Part shown: one piece after another, positions 23,861 through 31,964 of the stretch | Position numbering within the stretch: the first letter of the stretch is position 1 | Layout: each line of letters opens with the position of its first letter | Virus record (IMG/VR): IMGVR_UViG_3300031565_000166 | Span: 1-36,612 of that record | Strand: one strand, 5' to 3' | Source: a virus | DNA: 36,612 bases | Program-made: the position numbers and the translations under genes | Notes under the pieces: generated by a model | The model's input: the letters and a program-made list of their open reading frames with translations, nothing else | The model's database searches: none | Told to the model about the DNA's origin: nothing

Positions 23861-24316
23861 ATGGGAACCCCGACGAACTGGGACAAGAAGTTCTCCTTCC
23901 TCGTGGAGATCGACGGCATCGCGAGGGCGGCCTTCACTCGTTGCAGCGAGCTGTCGGCCGAAATCGAGAACGTCGCGCATCGCGAGGGAGGAAGGCTGCA
24001 CCCGCACAACGCACCAGGTCTTGTCACCTTCTCCGAGCTCACGCTCGAGAGGGGCGCGTGCGACGACTTCGACTTGTACAACTGGTTCCGCGACTCGTAC
24101 GACGCCGCGGCCGGGACTGGCATGGTCCCGCCGGATCTCTTCCGCACGCTCGACGTCGTCCAGCTGGACCGCAGTGGCGAGGACGTGAAGCGGTTCCGCT
24201 GCTACAAGTGCTATTGCCGCAAGTGGAGCGCGGGCGACTGGGACAACGACGCGAGCGAGGTGCGGATCGAATCCGTGATCGTGGTGATCGATTACTTCGA
24301 ACAGGTCCCGGCCTGA
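23861..24316 (+). CDS. Tail tube protein (T4 gp19-like family)
   Basis: This 151-residue protein follows the sheath by 13 bases, with AGAGGAGGA before ATG 23861. It reads NWDKKFSFLVEIDGIARAAF, CSELSAEIENVAHREGG, PGLVTFSELTLERGACDDFD, then a long loop, and VRIESVIVVIDYFEQVPA. The order F-x-V-x-I-D, S-E-L-S, T-x-x-x-L-T-L-x-R-G and a final strand is the gp19/phage tail tube pattern. Unusual is a Cys cluster, RFRCYKCYCRKW. Strong expression is expected, and the 118-base gap that follows holds three hairpins. Confidence 0.88.
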   Translation: MGTPTNWDKKFSFLVEIDGIARAAFTRCSELSAEIENVAHREGGRLHPHNAPGLVTFSELTLERGACDDFDLYNWFRDSYDAAAGTGMVPPDLFRTLDVVQLDRSGEDVKRFRCYKCYCRKWSAGDWDNDASEVRIESVIVVIDYFEQVPA

Positions 24317-24323
24317 TCGAAGC

Positions 24324-24338
24324 GCCGCCGATGGCGGC
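24324..24338 (+). other. GC-rich hairpin after the tube gene
   Basis: GCCGCC-GAT-GGCGGC is a perfect 6-bp stem with a GAT loop, starting 8 bases after the tube stop codon. No U-tract follows, so it may protect the 3' end of the tube mRNA or slow transcription rather than terminate it intrinsically. Confidence 0.4.
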
Positions 24339-24362
24339 CTGGGCAAAGGCGACATCCGGCAC

Positions 24363-24381
24363 GGAGCGCATGGTGCGTTCC
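24363..24381 (+). other. 8-bp hairpin in the tube-chaperone gap
   Basis: GGAGCGCA pairs with TGCGTTCC (one G-U pair) around a TGG loop. It partly overlaps the CRISPR-repeat-like element that follows, so only one of the two structures may form at a time, or they may be stacked. Confidence 0.35.
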
Positions 24382-24413
24382 TGCCGGCCGGTCCCGCGAT
24401 GCGGGATTGAAAC
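24377..24413 (+). repeat. Solitary CRISPR-repeat-like unit (37 nt)
   Basis: The element runs from GTTCC at 24377 to the end ATTGAAAC at 24406-24413. It contains the perfect stem TCCCGC-GAT-GCGGGA (24392-24406) directly before TTGAAAC. A 36-37 nt length, a 5' GTT, a 3'-proximal hairpin and an ATTGAAAC tail are the hallmarks of many type I and III CRISPR repeats, whose last 8 bases become the crRNA 5' handle. There is no second copy beside it, so it is not an array. It sits in one of the longest non-coding gaps of the window. Solitary repeat units in phages are known and some act as RNA anti-CRISPRs; that role here is inference. Confidence 0.4.
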
Positions 24414-24434
24414 AGAGTAGGCAAGGAGGGGTCC

Positions 24435-25262
24435 ATGAAGTCCGACATCGTACAGCTTCCGTCAGACATGACCATCGAGCTCAGGCAGCTCACGTTGCGC
24501 GAGGAGAACTACCTGGCTGGAGCGTCGCGGTCTCGCCGGGGATCGCAGGAGCGAATCCTCGTTGACGTCGTTTCGAGATGCACAATTCGCGTCGTCGACC
24601 CGGGACCGAATCCGAAGGCGAAGGCCGACGAGAAGCCGAAGTGGGACGAGATGCTGGCGGGCGATTTTTTCGGCGCGATGATCGAGCTCCGCAAGCTCTC
24701 GTACCGCGAGGGCGCCGAGTACGATATCGACCTGAAGTGCCCGGTCCGGGCGTGCAACAACAGCTTCGGCTGGACCGTCGACCTGGACAAGGACCTCCTC
24801 GTCAAGAAGCTCCCGACGGAGTCGGCCGATGCGCTGCGCGAAGGACGACCGCTGACGGTGGAGATCGCCGGGAAGATCGTCCACTTCCACCTCGGGCTGG
24901 TGAAGGACGCAGATTTCCAGGAGAAGCTCGACAAGAAGTTTCCGGGGCGCGACATGGCGTGCATGCTCAGGGCGCGAATCGACAAGGTCGAGGGCGTCGA
25001 GTCGGTCGACATCATGAACTGGCTCGACGGCGAGGGGAAGGGTCCGTACGAGGGCCTGACGAGCGACGAAGCGGAGGACATGCGCGCCGAATTCTACCGA
25101 GTGGATTGCGGGATCGACACGGAGATCGAGGTCGAGTGCACGCGGACGCAGTGCCGCAACGTGTTCAGGCTCGATCTCCCTTTCGACGGAATCCTCACGC
25201 CTGGCCGGGCGCAGGCGAGCAAGAGGAAGTTCCGAGCTGGGCAAGCCTCATTGGAGGACTGA
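24435..25262 (+). CDS. Tail assembly chaperone-like / baseplate hub assembly protein with two CX4C knuckles
   Basis: This 275-residue protein starts at ATG 24435 after AAGGAGG. It lies between tube and tape measure, the classical place of tail assembly chaperones. Residues include MTIELRQLTLREENYLAGAS, MIELRKLSYREGAEYDIDLK, and two CX4C knuckles, C102-PVRA-C107 and C235-TRTQ-C240, that probably share one zinc ion. Similar zinc-bearing proteins occur in this slot in other myophages, related by position to T4 gp26/gp51; the link is weak. The C-terminus is basic. The -1 frame runs open past the stop into the next small ORF. Confidence 0.65.
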   Translation: MKSDIVQLPSDMTIELRQLTLREENYLAGASRSRRGSQERILVDVVSRCTIRVVDPGPNPKAKADEKPKWDEMLAGDFFGAMIELRKLSYREGAEYDIDLKCPVRACNNSFGWTVDLDKDLLVKKLPTESADALREGRPLTVEIAGKIVHFHLGLVKDADFQEKLDKKFPGRDMACMLRARIDKVEGVESVDIMNWLDGEGKGPYEGLTSDEAEDMRAEFYRVDCGIDTEIEVECTRTQCRNVFRLDLPFDGILTPGRAQASKRKFRAGQASLED

Positions 25263-25273
25263 CGGAGGAGGAA

Positions 25274-25447
25274 GTGCTGAAGCTGAGGTTCAACATCGCC
25301 TGGCTCCCGCTGTTCGGCGCCGGACTTCAGATCAGCTTCTCCGATACCGAGGACCTCTCGACGGCGCAGGCCGTCGACCTCTGCGAGATGGCAATCAATC
25401 AGCGTGAGCGCGAGGTCCGTGCGGCCTTCAAGGGAAGGAACGGCTGA
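25274..25447 (+). CDS. Small ORF between chaperone-like gene and tape measure
   Basis: This 57-residue product ([52 protein letters not shown]) starts at GTG 25274 behind GGAGGAGGAA, and its stop overlaps the tape measure ATG. It is in the -1 frame relative to the preceding gene, which stays open across the junction. It could thus be a separate gene or the C-terminal extension made by programmed frameshifting, as in many phage tail chaperones. No classical slippery heptamer was seen near 25262, so the separate-gene reading is preferred. Confidence 0.6.
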   Translation: MLKLRFNIAWLPLFGAGLQISFSDTEDLSTAQAVDLCEMAINQREREVRAAFKGRNG

Positions 25448-28071
25448 TGCTCAACTCGATGGGAGCGGGCTTCGTCCTGAAGGCGTACGATTCGACGACG
25501 CCCGTGGTACGCCGCATTGGTGGCGCGTTCGGCTGGCTCCGGAGGCAGACCGGACGGATGGCCGGCGGGATGAACAGTTCCCTAGGATCGATGGCGACAG
25601 GCTTCATGGCGCTCCACGCCGGTCTCGGAATCATCAAGCTGGCGAAGGCCGCGGGCGACGCGGCTGGGAAGTTCCAGCAGAACCTGGTCGGCGTAGGGCA
25701 GACGGCACGAGCGACAAAGGAAGAGATGGTGATGCTCCGGAAGTCGGCCATTGACGCCGCGTTGGCTACGAAGTTCTCGCCAGACGAGGCTGTTGAGGGG
25801 CTCCGGACACTCGCAGCACAAGGCCTCCGCGCATCAGAAGCGGCGGCTGTTCTCGTACCGTCGCTCGATCTCGCGACGGGTTCGCTCGGGCAGCTTGGAA
25901 TCGCCGGTGCGGCTGACGCCGTCGTCGGGTCACTAAAGGCGATGGGCGTGGAGCTTTCTCATGCTGGTGAGTACACGGACAAGCTGCTGAAGATCACGCA
26001 GATGACCAACTTCCAAACCAGGGACTTCGAGGTAGCCCTTGGCAGGGCGACATCGAGCGCGAAGCTGTACGGCCAGACGTTCGAGGATACGCTTATTACT
26101 CTCGGCTTGATTCGCAATATGAACATCGACGCGTCCGTGGCATCGACGTCGTTGCGCGAAGCGTGGCGGCGCCTGGCGTCCGACGAGAACGCGCAGCAGG
26201 CTGTAGCCGAGAGGGGCGTCGATATTTTCGATAAACAGACGGGGAAGATGCGCGACCTGTTCAGCGTGATGATCGAACTCGGAGACAAGACGAAAGACCT
26301 GAACGACAAGGAACGAATGCGGATGGTAACCATTGCGTTCGGCGTGCGCGGTATGGCGACCTACAACGCGGTGCTGAACGCGACGTATACCGTGATGAAG
26401 GGCGGCGAGCCGATCATCCTCAGGGGACAGTCGGCGATTAACGCGATGCGGTACGAACTCTCGAGGGCCGGAGAGACCCTGACCGATGTTCAGAAGTCGG
26501 CGCTCGCCGCTGAGCTTGGGGTTGGCGATCTGAGCGACGTGATGAAGACATCAATCGGCGTGTCGAAGGAATTCCGAGACGCGCTCCTCGACACCTACGA
26601 GGGGCAGAAGCAGTTGATCCGTGGATCGTGGGAGACGCTGCTCGTCGTGATCGGCGAGGACTTCGCGAAGTCGATGAAGCCGTTTGCGAATGCGATCTTC
26701 GAAGCCGTCACGGCGATGGCTCTCTTTGTGAACTCGATGTCGCCGGAGGCGAAGCAGATGATCTTCAAGTTCGTCGTCGCCCTCGGCGCGCTCGTCACCA
26801 TCGGCGGCGGACTGATGCTCCTGAGCGGCGTACTATCGATGCTCGGAGGATCGATCTTCGGCTTTGTCTTCTCCATCGGGAAGCTGGTCCTGATCGGCCT
26901 GCCGCTGGTCATGCTGCTGTCGGGGATGGGGATCGGCCTGAAGGCGCTCTCCGACGCGTTCAAGATCGGCGGGAAGAACGGGATGAGCTTCGAAAAGATC
27001 ATCAAGAACGTCCGTCTCGCAGCGTCGGGGATGCTGTCCATCCTCCAGGGTGAGAGCTTCTCAGACGAACTGAAGAGTGAATTCGAAAAGGCCGAGAACC
27101 AGGGCGTCGTGAAGTTCCTCGGGAAGTTCGAGCGGTGGCTCGAGCGGATCCGTACGTTCTGGACGGGGCTGAAGGCGGGTTTCGAGCAGGGCGTCGCGAT
27201 GCTTGCGAAGTCGTCGGCGTTCAAGCGACTCCAGGACAAGATCGAGGGCATCGTGAAAATCTTTACCGGAGGCGATGCCGAGAACTCAAGCGAGGTTCTC
27301 GACGAGTGGCGGCGCCGAGGTGAATCTGCGGGCGTCGCGCTGACGCGCCTCGGAGAGTCCGCCGCCGGGGCTATCGAGAAGCTCATCGGCTTTGGGAAAT
27401 CATTCGCGGAGTTCGTCGCGAACATCTCCGCAGAGGATGTCAAGGACGTCATTACGGGGTTTGTCGACGCCTTCAATGGTATCGGCAACGCGCTGAGCTT
27501 CGTGAAAACTGTCCTCGGCGGGATCTACTACTTCATCAAGATGGTAGTATCAGCAATCGCTGAACTGATCTGGAACCTTGCCAGTCTCCCGGAGGATATC
27601 GTCGGCATGTTCTTTGGTGGTGGACCGCCGCGTATTGCAACGAAGGCGGGATGGTCAGCGACTACAGACGCGGCAGGCGATCTCGGGAAAACATTCTCCG
27701 ACCGCGCGGAGTACGAGGCGAAGCGCGAACAGGACGACAAGGAAGCCGCGTCACGCGAACGGAAGCGGGTTCGACTCCGCGATTTGGAACGGCGACGGGA
27801 GCAGATCGAGGAGTGGACGGGACAGACCGCAGAGGAGTTCCATGCCGGCGGAAAGAACAAGGGACGGAAGGCGTTCTCTGAAGCTGATGCCGCGATGCAG
27901 GTGAAATACCTGGAGGAACTCAAGAGCGTGAAGAAGCAACTGGAGAAGCTGACAGGTCAGCCCATCGTCGTGAATGTCAGCGGCGAGAAGCTTGCAGAGA
28001 TCGTCGGCAAGCAGCCGTCGATGACCGGCGAGGATTCGCTCGATGATACCGCGGCTGTCGCGGCGTTCTAG
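25447..28071 (+). CDS. Tail tape measure protein
   Basis: This 874-residue protein fixes tail length and is ejected with DNA. Start ATG 25447 overlaps the previous stop. The first ~350 residues match the phage tail tape measure (PhageMin_Tail-type) core: [60 protein letters not shown] and [20 protein letters not shown]. Residues ~438-500 are strongly hydrophobic with several membrane-spanning-length stretches ([39 protein letters not shown]). The C-terminal region is helical and charged. Using the common rule of ~0.15 nm per residue, the tail would be about 130 nm long. Confidence 0.92.
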   Translation: MLNSMGAGFVLKAYDSTTPVVRRIGGAFGWLRRQTGRMAGGMNSSLGSMATGFMALHAGLGIIKLAKAAGDAAGKFQQNLVGVGQTARATKEEMVMLRKSAIDAALATKFSPDEAVEGLRTLAAQGLRASEAAAVLVPSLDLATGSLGQLGIAGAADAVVGSLKAMGVELSHAGEYTDKLLKITQMTNFQTRDFEVALGRATSSAKLYGQTFEDTLITLGLIRNMNIDASVASTSLREAWRRLASDENAQQAVAERGVDIFDKQTGKMRDLFSVMIELGDKTKDLNDKERMRMVTIAFGVRGMATYNAVLNATYTVMKGGEPIILRGQSAINAMRYELSRAGETLTDVQKSALAAELGVGDLSDVMKTSIGVSKEFRDALLDTYEGQKQLIRGSWETLLVVIGEDFAKSMKPFANAIFEAVTAMALFVNSMSPEAKQMIFKFVVALGALVTIGGGLMLLSGVLSMLGGSIFGFVFSIGKLVLIGLPLVMLLSGMGIGLKALSDAFKIGGKNGMSFEKIIKNVRLAASGMLSILQGESFSDELKSEFEKAENQGVVKFLGKFERWLERIRTFWTGLKAGFEQGVAMLAKSSAFKRLQDKIEGIVKIFTGGDAENSSEVLDEWRRRGESAGVALTRLGESAAGAIEKLIGFGKSFAEFVANISAEDVKDVITGFVDAFNGIGNALSFVKTVLGGIYYFIKMVVSAIAELIWNLASLPEDIVGMFFGGGPPRIATKAGWSATTDAAGDLGKTFSDRAEYEAKREQDDKEAASRERKRVRLRDLERRREQIEEWTGQTAEEFHAGGKNKGRKAFSEADAAMQVKYLEELKSVKKQLEKLTGQPIVVNVSGEKLAEIVGKQPSMTGEDSLDDTAAVAAF

Positions 28072-28079
28072 GAGATGTG

Positions 28080-28715
28080 ATGGGAAGCCCGGCCGTAAAG
28101 TCTGACCCGAACCTTGGAGCGAGCGCGGCGCAGCGCCCGAATACGGCAGCGCGCGGCTACGTCAAGAACCTTCTCCTCGACGAGACCGGGAACCCGGACT
28201 ATCCCGACATGATCACCTTCCCGTTCCGACCGACTCCGGTAAACGTCGAGACCTCGGTGAACGACGACACGATGGACGTGATTGGGATGTCGCACGCATA
28301 CGACGTCTACACGAACACGGCGAACGCTCAGGTGTCGTTCGAGATCTACCAGAACGCTTTGATGATGATCAAAGAGACGACCTCCGAAGGTTTCAAGGAG
28401 GGCGGGAAATCGCTTCTGAACCAGATGTCGGCCGACATCGAGAAGCAGCGGCGGTTCCTCCAGGCGCTTCTCTACCCCGGCATCACGCCGGCTGGTGTCG
28501 TCGGCGCGTACCAGCCGGCGTGCATCCTGTGCCTCCCGGGCATCGTCACGATCCGATGCAAGCTGAAGTCGCTTGGCGAGGTTCACGAGCGCTGCGACAT
28601 CAACGGCAACATCGTTGAACTCCGCCTGAGCGTATCGTTCAAGGAGGCACCGATGGCGCGCGTCTCGATGGAGGACGTCCTGATGAACGGCATGTTCCGG
28701 ACGTGGGGAGCGTGA
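28080..28715 (+). CDS. Tail/baseplate protein of unknown family
   Basis: This 211-residue protein begins at ATG 28080, with GGAG at 28071-28074; GTG 28077 is in frame. It reads GNPDYPDMITFPFRPTPVNV, SHAYDVYTNTANAQVSFEIY, then LQALLYPGITPAGVVGAYQP and SLGEVHERCDINGNIVELRL. It lies between the tape measure and a LysM-like protein, where proteins linking tube and hub are encoded (PBSX/P2-like order). The pattern of an FxFxPTxxNV strand, a tape-measure-distal helix and a final V-S-F-K-E resembles tail-hub connector proteins, but I cannot name the family. Confidence 0.7.
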   Translation: MGSPAVKSDPNLGASAAQRPNTAARGYVKNLLLDETGNPDYPDMITFPFRPTPVNVETSVNDDTMDVIGMSHAYDVYTNTANAQVSFEIYQNALMMIKETTSEGFKEGGKSLLNQMSADIEKQRRFLQALLYPGITPAGVVGAYQPACILCLPGIVTIRCKLKSLGEVHERCDINGNIVELRLSVSFKEAPMARVSMEDVLMNGMFRTWGA

Positions 28716-29050
28716 TGGACCAGAACAGCCGCTACAGGTTCTGCACGGTGCTCGGCGGGAACGGCGCGACATCGTATCTCGACGAACGCGAACCGTTCCG
28801 TTTTCGCGACGAACCCGACAACCGATTTCACACGGCGCGCGATGGCGACACCTGGTGGGGCCTGGCATGGAAGTTCTTCGCGGGCTTTCCGAACAAGGCT
28901 CTGCTGTGGTGGCTGCTGTGCGAGTTCCAGCCGGAGGCTGTCGTCGACCCGACGATCAGGATCGAGGCCGGGAGGATCGTTGCGATTCCGAGCGAGCGGC
29001 TCATCCGTACGCAGGTCTTCAGCAGGGACAATCGTCGGTTCAGTAGCTAG
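28715..29050 (+). CDS. LysM-like tail protein (P2 gpX / XkdP-like role)
   Basis: This 111-residue protein starts at ATG 28715 within the previous stop. After a short basic start it reads FHTARDGDTWWGLAWKFFAG, KALLWWLLCEFQPEAVVD, PTIRIEAGRIVAIPSERL. This is the LysM-type order GDT-W, helix, L-W-W, I-x-x-G, I-P-S. In contractile tails LysM-like proteins such as P2 gpX bind the tube-hub junction next to gpD. It lies directly before the gpD-like gene, in line with that order. Confidence 0.78.
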   Translation: MDQNSRYRFCTVLGGNGATSYLDEREPFRFRDEPDNRFHTARDGDTWWGLAWKFFAGFPNKALLWWLLCEFQPEAVVDPTIRIEAGRIVAIPSERLIRTQVFSRDNRRFSS

Positions 29051-29058
29051 GAGAGACG

Positions 29059-30456
29059 ATGCCGTTTGGAGGAGCACAGGTCATCATCCAGCTGGTCGAC
29101 TTCGACGCGGGGGACGACTCCTTCTACGGCGACTATCTGCAGATGAACGAATTTCTTCAGACGCGCCTCCTGTCCTTCAAAGTGCACGACCGCGATAAGG
29201 GGAAGGACCGACTCGAGATGGCCTTCCGGAACGACGACTATGTGATGATCGAGTCGCCGGTCTTCGCGAAGGGCCAGAAGCTGCTCGTGACGTGGGGGTG
29301 GCCCGGCGAGATGGTCGTACCACGTCGGTTCATCATCCAGTCGGTAAAGGGTAGCGACCAGGTAATTGTTTCCGCTCACTGCCGACTGTCGCTGATGGAT
29401 CGCGAGAAGAAATCACGCTGCGAGGAGGCTATCACGCACTCGGAGTTCGTGCGGAAAGTCGTCGAGGAGTACGGATACAGCGGGACGTTCCAGTGGGTCG
29501 AGGAAACGTCCGTCAGGTGCGACGTGACGCAGGCGAACGTGACCGACGCGCGCTTCATCAACAAGCTCGCGCGGAAGAACGGCTTTGTGTTCTACGAGGA
29601 CGCGACAGGGATTCACTTTCACAAGAAGAACCTCCAGCAGGAGCCGGTTCGCTGGTTCATCTTCCGGCAGGACGAGGGGCGCGGCGACATCATCAGTGCG
29701 CCACGGTTCGACATCAACCTGAGTCGCGGCGTGGCGAAGGTGAAGGTGACGTACCGCGATCCGGTGACGAAGGAGTATGGGACTGTTGAAGCCGGTCCTG
29801 ACGCGACCGAGATCGACAGTCTCGGCGAGGAATCCGAGATCGGCAACGCCGACGACGACAACCAGGGACTTCGCGCCGCGAGGATGACGCGCGTCGATAC
29901 TCGCTACGGCGGGATCATGACGCAGGAGGAGGCGCAGGTCGAAGCCGATGCCCGCTATTTCGAGACGGCGTCAGGACGCTACAAGATGGAAACGGAGATC
30001 ATCGGAGACGCCCGCATCGGCGCGAAGCTGATCGTCGGCTTCGCCGGAATCGCGGACTCGCTCGATGGCCTCTACTACATCAGCGAGGCGGAGCACCTGG
30101 TCGCAGGAGGAAAGTGGACCATCGCACTAAAGTGCCGGAAGGACGCACTCAACAAGGTGAAGTTCGCCAAGTCAGCGAGGCGTCCGGCGAAAGCGAAGAT
30201 CAATCCCGGTGTCGATGTGATCACCATCGAGGAGCAGGTGATTCGCGCCAATCAGAGTTCGCTCCACAAGGAGATCACGGTGACGACCGACGCCAACGGC
30301 AACGTCGTTCCGGCGTACCAGTTCACCGACGGCGAGTTCACGAGCGGTGCGCTTCAGGAGATGACGGCAGACGAGGTCCTCGCGCTGAACGACAAGACCC
30401 TCGAGAGCCTTTACCAACTGTCAGGACAGTCGGCTGAACCCGACTCGGCGATGTGA
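29059..30456 (+). CDS. Baseplate hub protein, gpD/gp27-like
   Basis: This 465-residue protein has AGGAGAG before ATG 29059. Its start resembles hub proteins of the P2 gpD, T4 gp27 and VgrG N-terminal group: LLSFKVHDRDKGKDRLEMAF, LLVTWGWPGEMVVPRRFIIQ, VIVSAHCRLSLMDREKKSRC, EFVRKVVEEYGYSGTFQW, then TDARFINKLARKNGFVFYED, the hub motif with LA-x-x-x-G-x-x-x-Y. Late is GLYYISEAEHLVAGGKWTIA. The last ~90 residues are an extension (VITIEEQVIRANQSSLHKEI onward). It should form the trimeric hub that holds the spike encoded next. Confidence 0.88.
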   Translation: MPFGGAQVIIQLVDFDAGDDSFYGDYLQMNEFLQTRLLSFKVHDRDKGKDRLEMAFRNDDYVMIESPVFAKGQKLLVTWGWPGEMVVPRRFIIQSVKGSDQVIVSAHCRLSLMDREKKSRCEEAITHSEFVRKVVEEYGYSGTFQWVEETSVRCDVTQANVTDARFINKLARKNGFVFYEDATGIHFHKKNLQQEPVRWFIFRQDEGRGDIISAPRFDINLSRGVAKVKVTYRDPVTKEYGTVEAGPDATEIDSLGEESEIGNADDDNQGLRAARMTRVDTRYGGIMTQEEAQVEADARYFETASGRYKMETEIIGDARIGAKLIVGFAGIADSLDGLYYISEAEHLVAGGKWTIALKCRKDALNKVKFAKSARRPAKAKINPGVDVITIEEQVIRANQSSLHKEITVTTDANGNVVPAYQFTDGEFTSGALQEMTADEVLALNDKTLESLYQLSGQSAEPDSAM

Positions 30457-30457
30457 G

Positions 30458-31069
30458 ATGGCTGGCGACAACACAGGATTCGACGGCGACAGCTTCCACG
30501 GGAAGCGCCTCGATGGCCTCTACATGGGGCGCGTCGTGGATCGCGACGACCCGGACGGGAACGCGAGGATTCGCGTCGAGATCCCTGGCATCATCGACGG
30601 CCAATCGGCGTGGGCCACTCCGAAGGGCGGCGGGTCACCGTTCGCGGGCTTCGTCCGCGTTCCGCCGCTCGAGGCCGACGTGTACGTACAGTTTCTCAAC
30701 GGCGACCAGGAGCGACCTGTTTACGAACCGGCAGACTGGGGTGTGCGCGAAGGAGTTCGCGAACTCTTCCCCGAGTTCGAGGATCCTGACGTCATCGTCG
30801 CCGGCTTCGGTCCGTTTCGCCTGGTCATCGACCTTCGTGAGAACGCGGAGACAGACCAGGTCCCGAGCCTCACGCTAAAGATGGTGGCGGCCCTCGGCAA
30901 CGATACCGAGACGGACACGGCGTGGATTCGGATGAGCGAGAACTCGATCCAGGTGCGCGCCGATTCGGCGGTTCAGGTGACGTCAGGCGGACTGACAGAC
31001 CTGGACAGCGACGGCGATATCCAGGTGCGGAGGAGGAAGGTGATGCCCGCTTCCCGGCCGATCAGCTAG
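30458..31069 (+). CDS. Baseplate spike protein, gpV/gp5 OB-fold
   Basis: This 203-residue protein begins one base after the previous stop, with no obvious ribosome site, so coupled translation is likely. The OB-fold is evident: LDGLYMGRVVDRDDPDGNAR, IRVEIPGIIDGQSAWATPKG, VRVPPLEADVYVQFLNGDQE, RPVYEPADWG. This matches the phage baseplate V / gp5 N-terminal family. The C-terminal part (TAWIRMSENSIQVRADSAVQ, then DSDGDIQVRRRKV) could be a short beta-helix. There is no apical PAAR-type metal-binding end and no lysozyme domain, so the piercing tip may lie elsewhere. Confidence 0.85.
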   Translation: MAGDNTGFDGDSFHGKRLDGLYMGRVVDRDDPDGNARIRVEIPGIIDGQSAWATPKGGGSPFAGFVRVPPLEADVYVQFLNGDQERPVYEPADWGVREGVRELFPEFEDPDVIVAGFGPFRLVIDLRENAETDQVPSLTLKMVAALGNDTETDTAWIRMSENSIQVRADSAVQVTSGGLTDLDSDGDIQVRRRKVMPASRPIS

Positions 31070-31176
31070 GGAAGCCCAGGAGGCCGCCCAGTGGCCTGTC
31101 CTGGCGACGCGTCCGGAAGCACGGACGAAGGTAAGAAGACGGAAGCACGGCGCCTCCGAGGAGGCCAGGAGAAGGC
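31070..31176 (+). ncRNA. Structured intergenic region with three hairpins and an 11-bp direct repeat
   Basis: This 107-base gap holds three consecutive inverted repeats. CCAGGAGGCC (31076-31085) pairs with GGCC(TG)TCCTGG (31093-31104). CGTCCG (31110-31115) pairs with CGGACG (31122-31127). GCCTCC (31152-31157) pairs with GGAGGC (31160-31165). The 11-mer CGGAAGCACGG occurs at 31114-31124 and 31140-31150, 26 bp apart. The third hairpin lies next to the GGAGA ribosome site of the gene at 31177, so it may regulate its translation. Whether a separate RNA is made is unknown. Confidence 0.35.
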
Positions 31177-31953
31177 ATGGAGTTCCCGCCCGCAGGATTG
31201 TGCATCCAGCTACCGGACATCCCGTCACTGGACGAAATCTGCTTCCCCGGCGGCTTCTGCCTGAGCTACATCTGGGACGCCATCGACAAGATTCCGCACC
31301 TCGCAGATATCTCGCTGGACTTCTTTTCGCAGATTGGCCCCGCGATGGCTCCGCTGGCCCCGTTCTTCAGCGTGCTCGACACGGTCCTCGCGATCTACAA
31401 GTGTGTTCAGGCGATCCCGAAGGCCATCACGGAGCTAGATCCGGCTGAACTCCTGAACTGCATGCCCGCGCTCGCCAAGCTCATCGACAAGCTCCTGAAG
31501 CTGATCCCCCAGCTGTCAATCCCGAAGATGGTGATCGCGATCATCAAGAACCTGGCCGCGCTGATCCGCGCCATCGCCGCCGATCTTCTCTACCTCCAGA
31601 GCCAGCTCCAGCGCATCGCCGACATGATCGACAGGGCAGCGAGCTTGAACGACGTGAAGATGAACGGCTTCCTCGTCTGCGCGCAGGACACGGTCGAGGG
31701 TTCAGTGATGTCGACGGCCGAGGCGCTGAAAGGAATCGGTCGCATCATCCTTCTGGTGAACATCTTTATCGGGCTGTTTGGTGGAGAGGAGATCCCGTGC
31801 TTCGGTTCGCTCGTCTCCGACTACCTGGCAGAGGGCCTCGACGTTATCATCGACCTGCTGACGACGCTCGCAGACATCCTGCAGGAGCTCGCGGAAATGA
31901 TACCGGATCCTGATTGGGCACTGACACTCGCAATGGGCGAACAGCAGTGCTAA
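31177..31953 (+). CDS. Unknown hydrophobic helical protein between spike and gp25
   Basis: This 258-residue protein starts at ATG 31177 after CAGGAGAAGG. It is almost all amphipathic or hydrophobic helices (MAPLAPFFSVLDTVLAIYKC, LAKLIDKLLKLIPQLSIPKM, MVIAIIKNLAALIRAIAADL, RIILLVNIFIGLF, GLDVIIDLLTTLADILQELA). The N-terminus is different: FPPAGLCIQLPDIPSLDEIC FPGG, with two Cys and Pro turns. No signal peptide is clear. No family is recognised. Its place between gpV and gp25 suggests a baseplate or ejected membrane-interacting protein, for example a pore former delivered with the tape measure; this is inference. Confidence 0.68.
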   Translation: MEFPPAGLCIQLPDIPSLDEICFPGGFCLSYIWDAIDKIPHLADISLDFFSQIGPAMAPLAPFFSVLDTVLAIYKCVQAIPKAITELDPAELLNCMPALAKLIDKLLKLIPQLSIPKMVIAIIKNLAALIRAIAADLLYLQSQLQRIADMIDRAASLNDVKMNGFLVCAQDTVEGSVMSTAEALKGIGRIILLVNIFIGLFGGEEIPCFGSLVSDYLAEGLDVIIDLLTTLADILQELAEMIPDPDWALTLAMGEQQC

Positions 31954-31964
31954 AGTGAGGTGAA

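Noticed and set aside
22138-24147. 669-codon open frame on the minus strand
   Set aside because: It lies fully antisense to the sheath and tube genes, whose protein families are clear. Its Arg/Val/Asp-rich composition is that of a GC-rich shadow frame.
24392-24413. Full CRISPR array
   Set aside because: Only one repeat-like unit is present; no second copy at 60-80 base spacing was seen on either side.
25240-25275. Classical -1 slippery heptamer at the chaperone stop
   Set aside because: No X-XXY-YYZ run is present in the zero frame near the stop; the neighbouring ORF has its own GTG and ribosome site.
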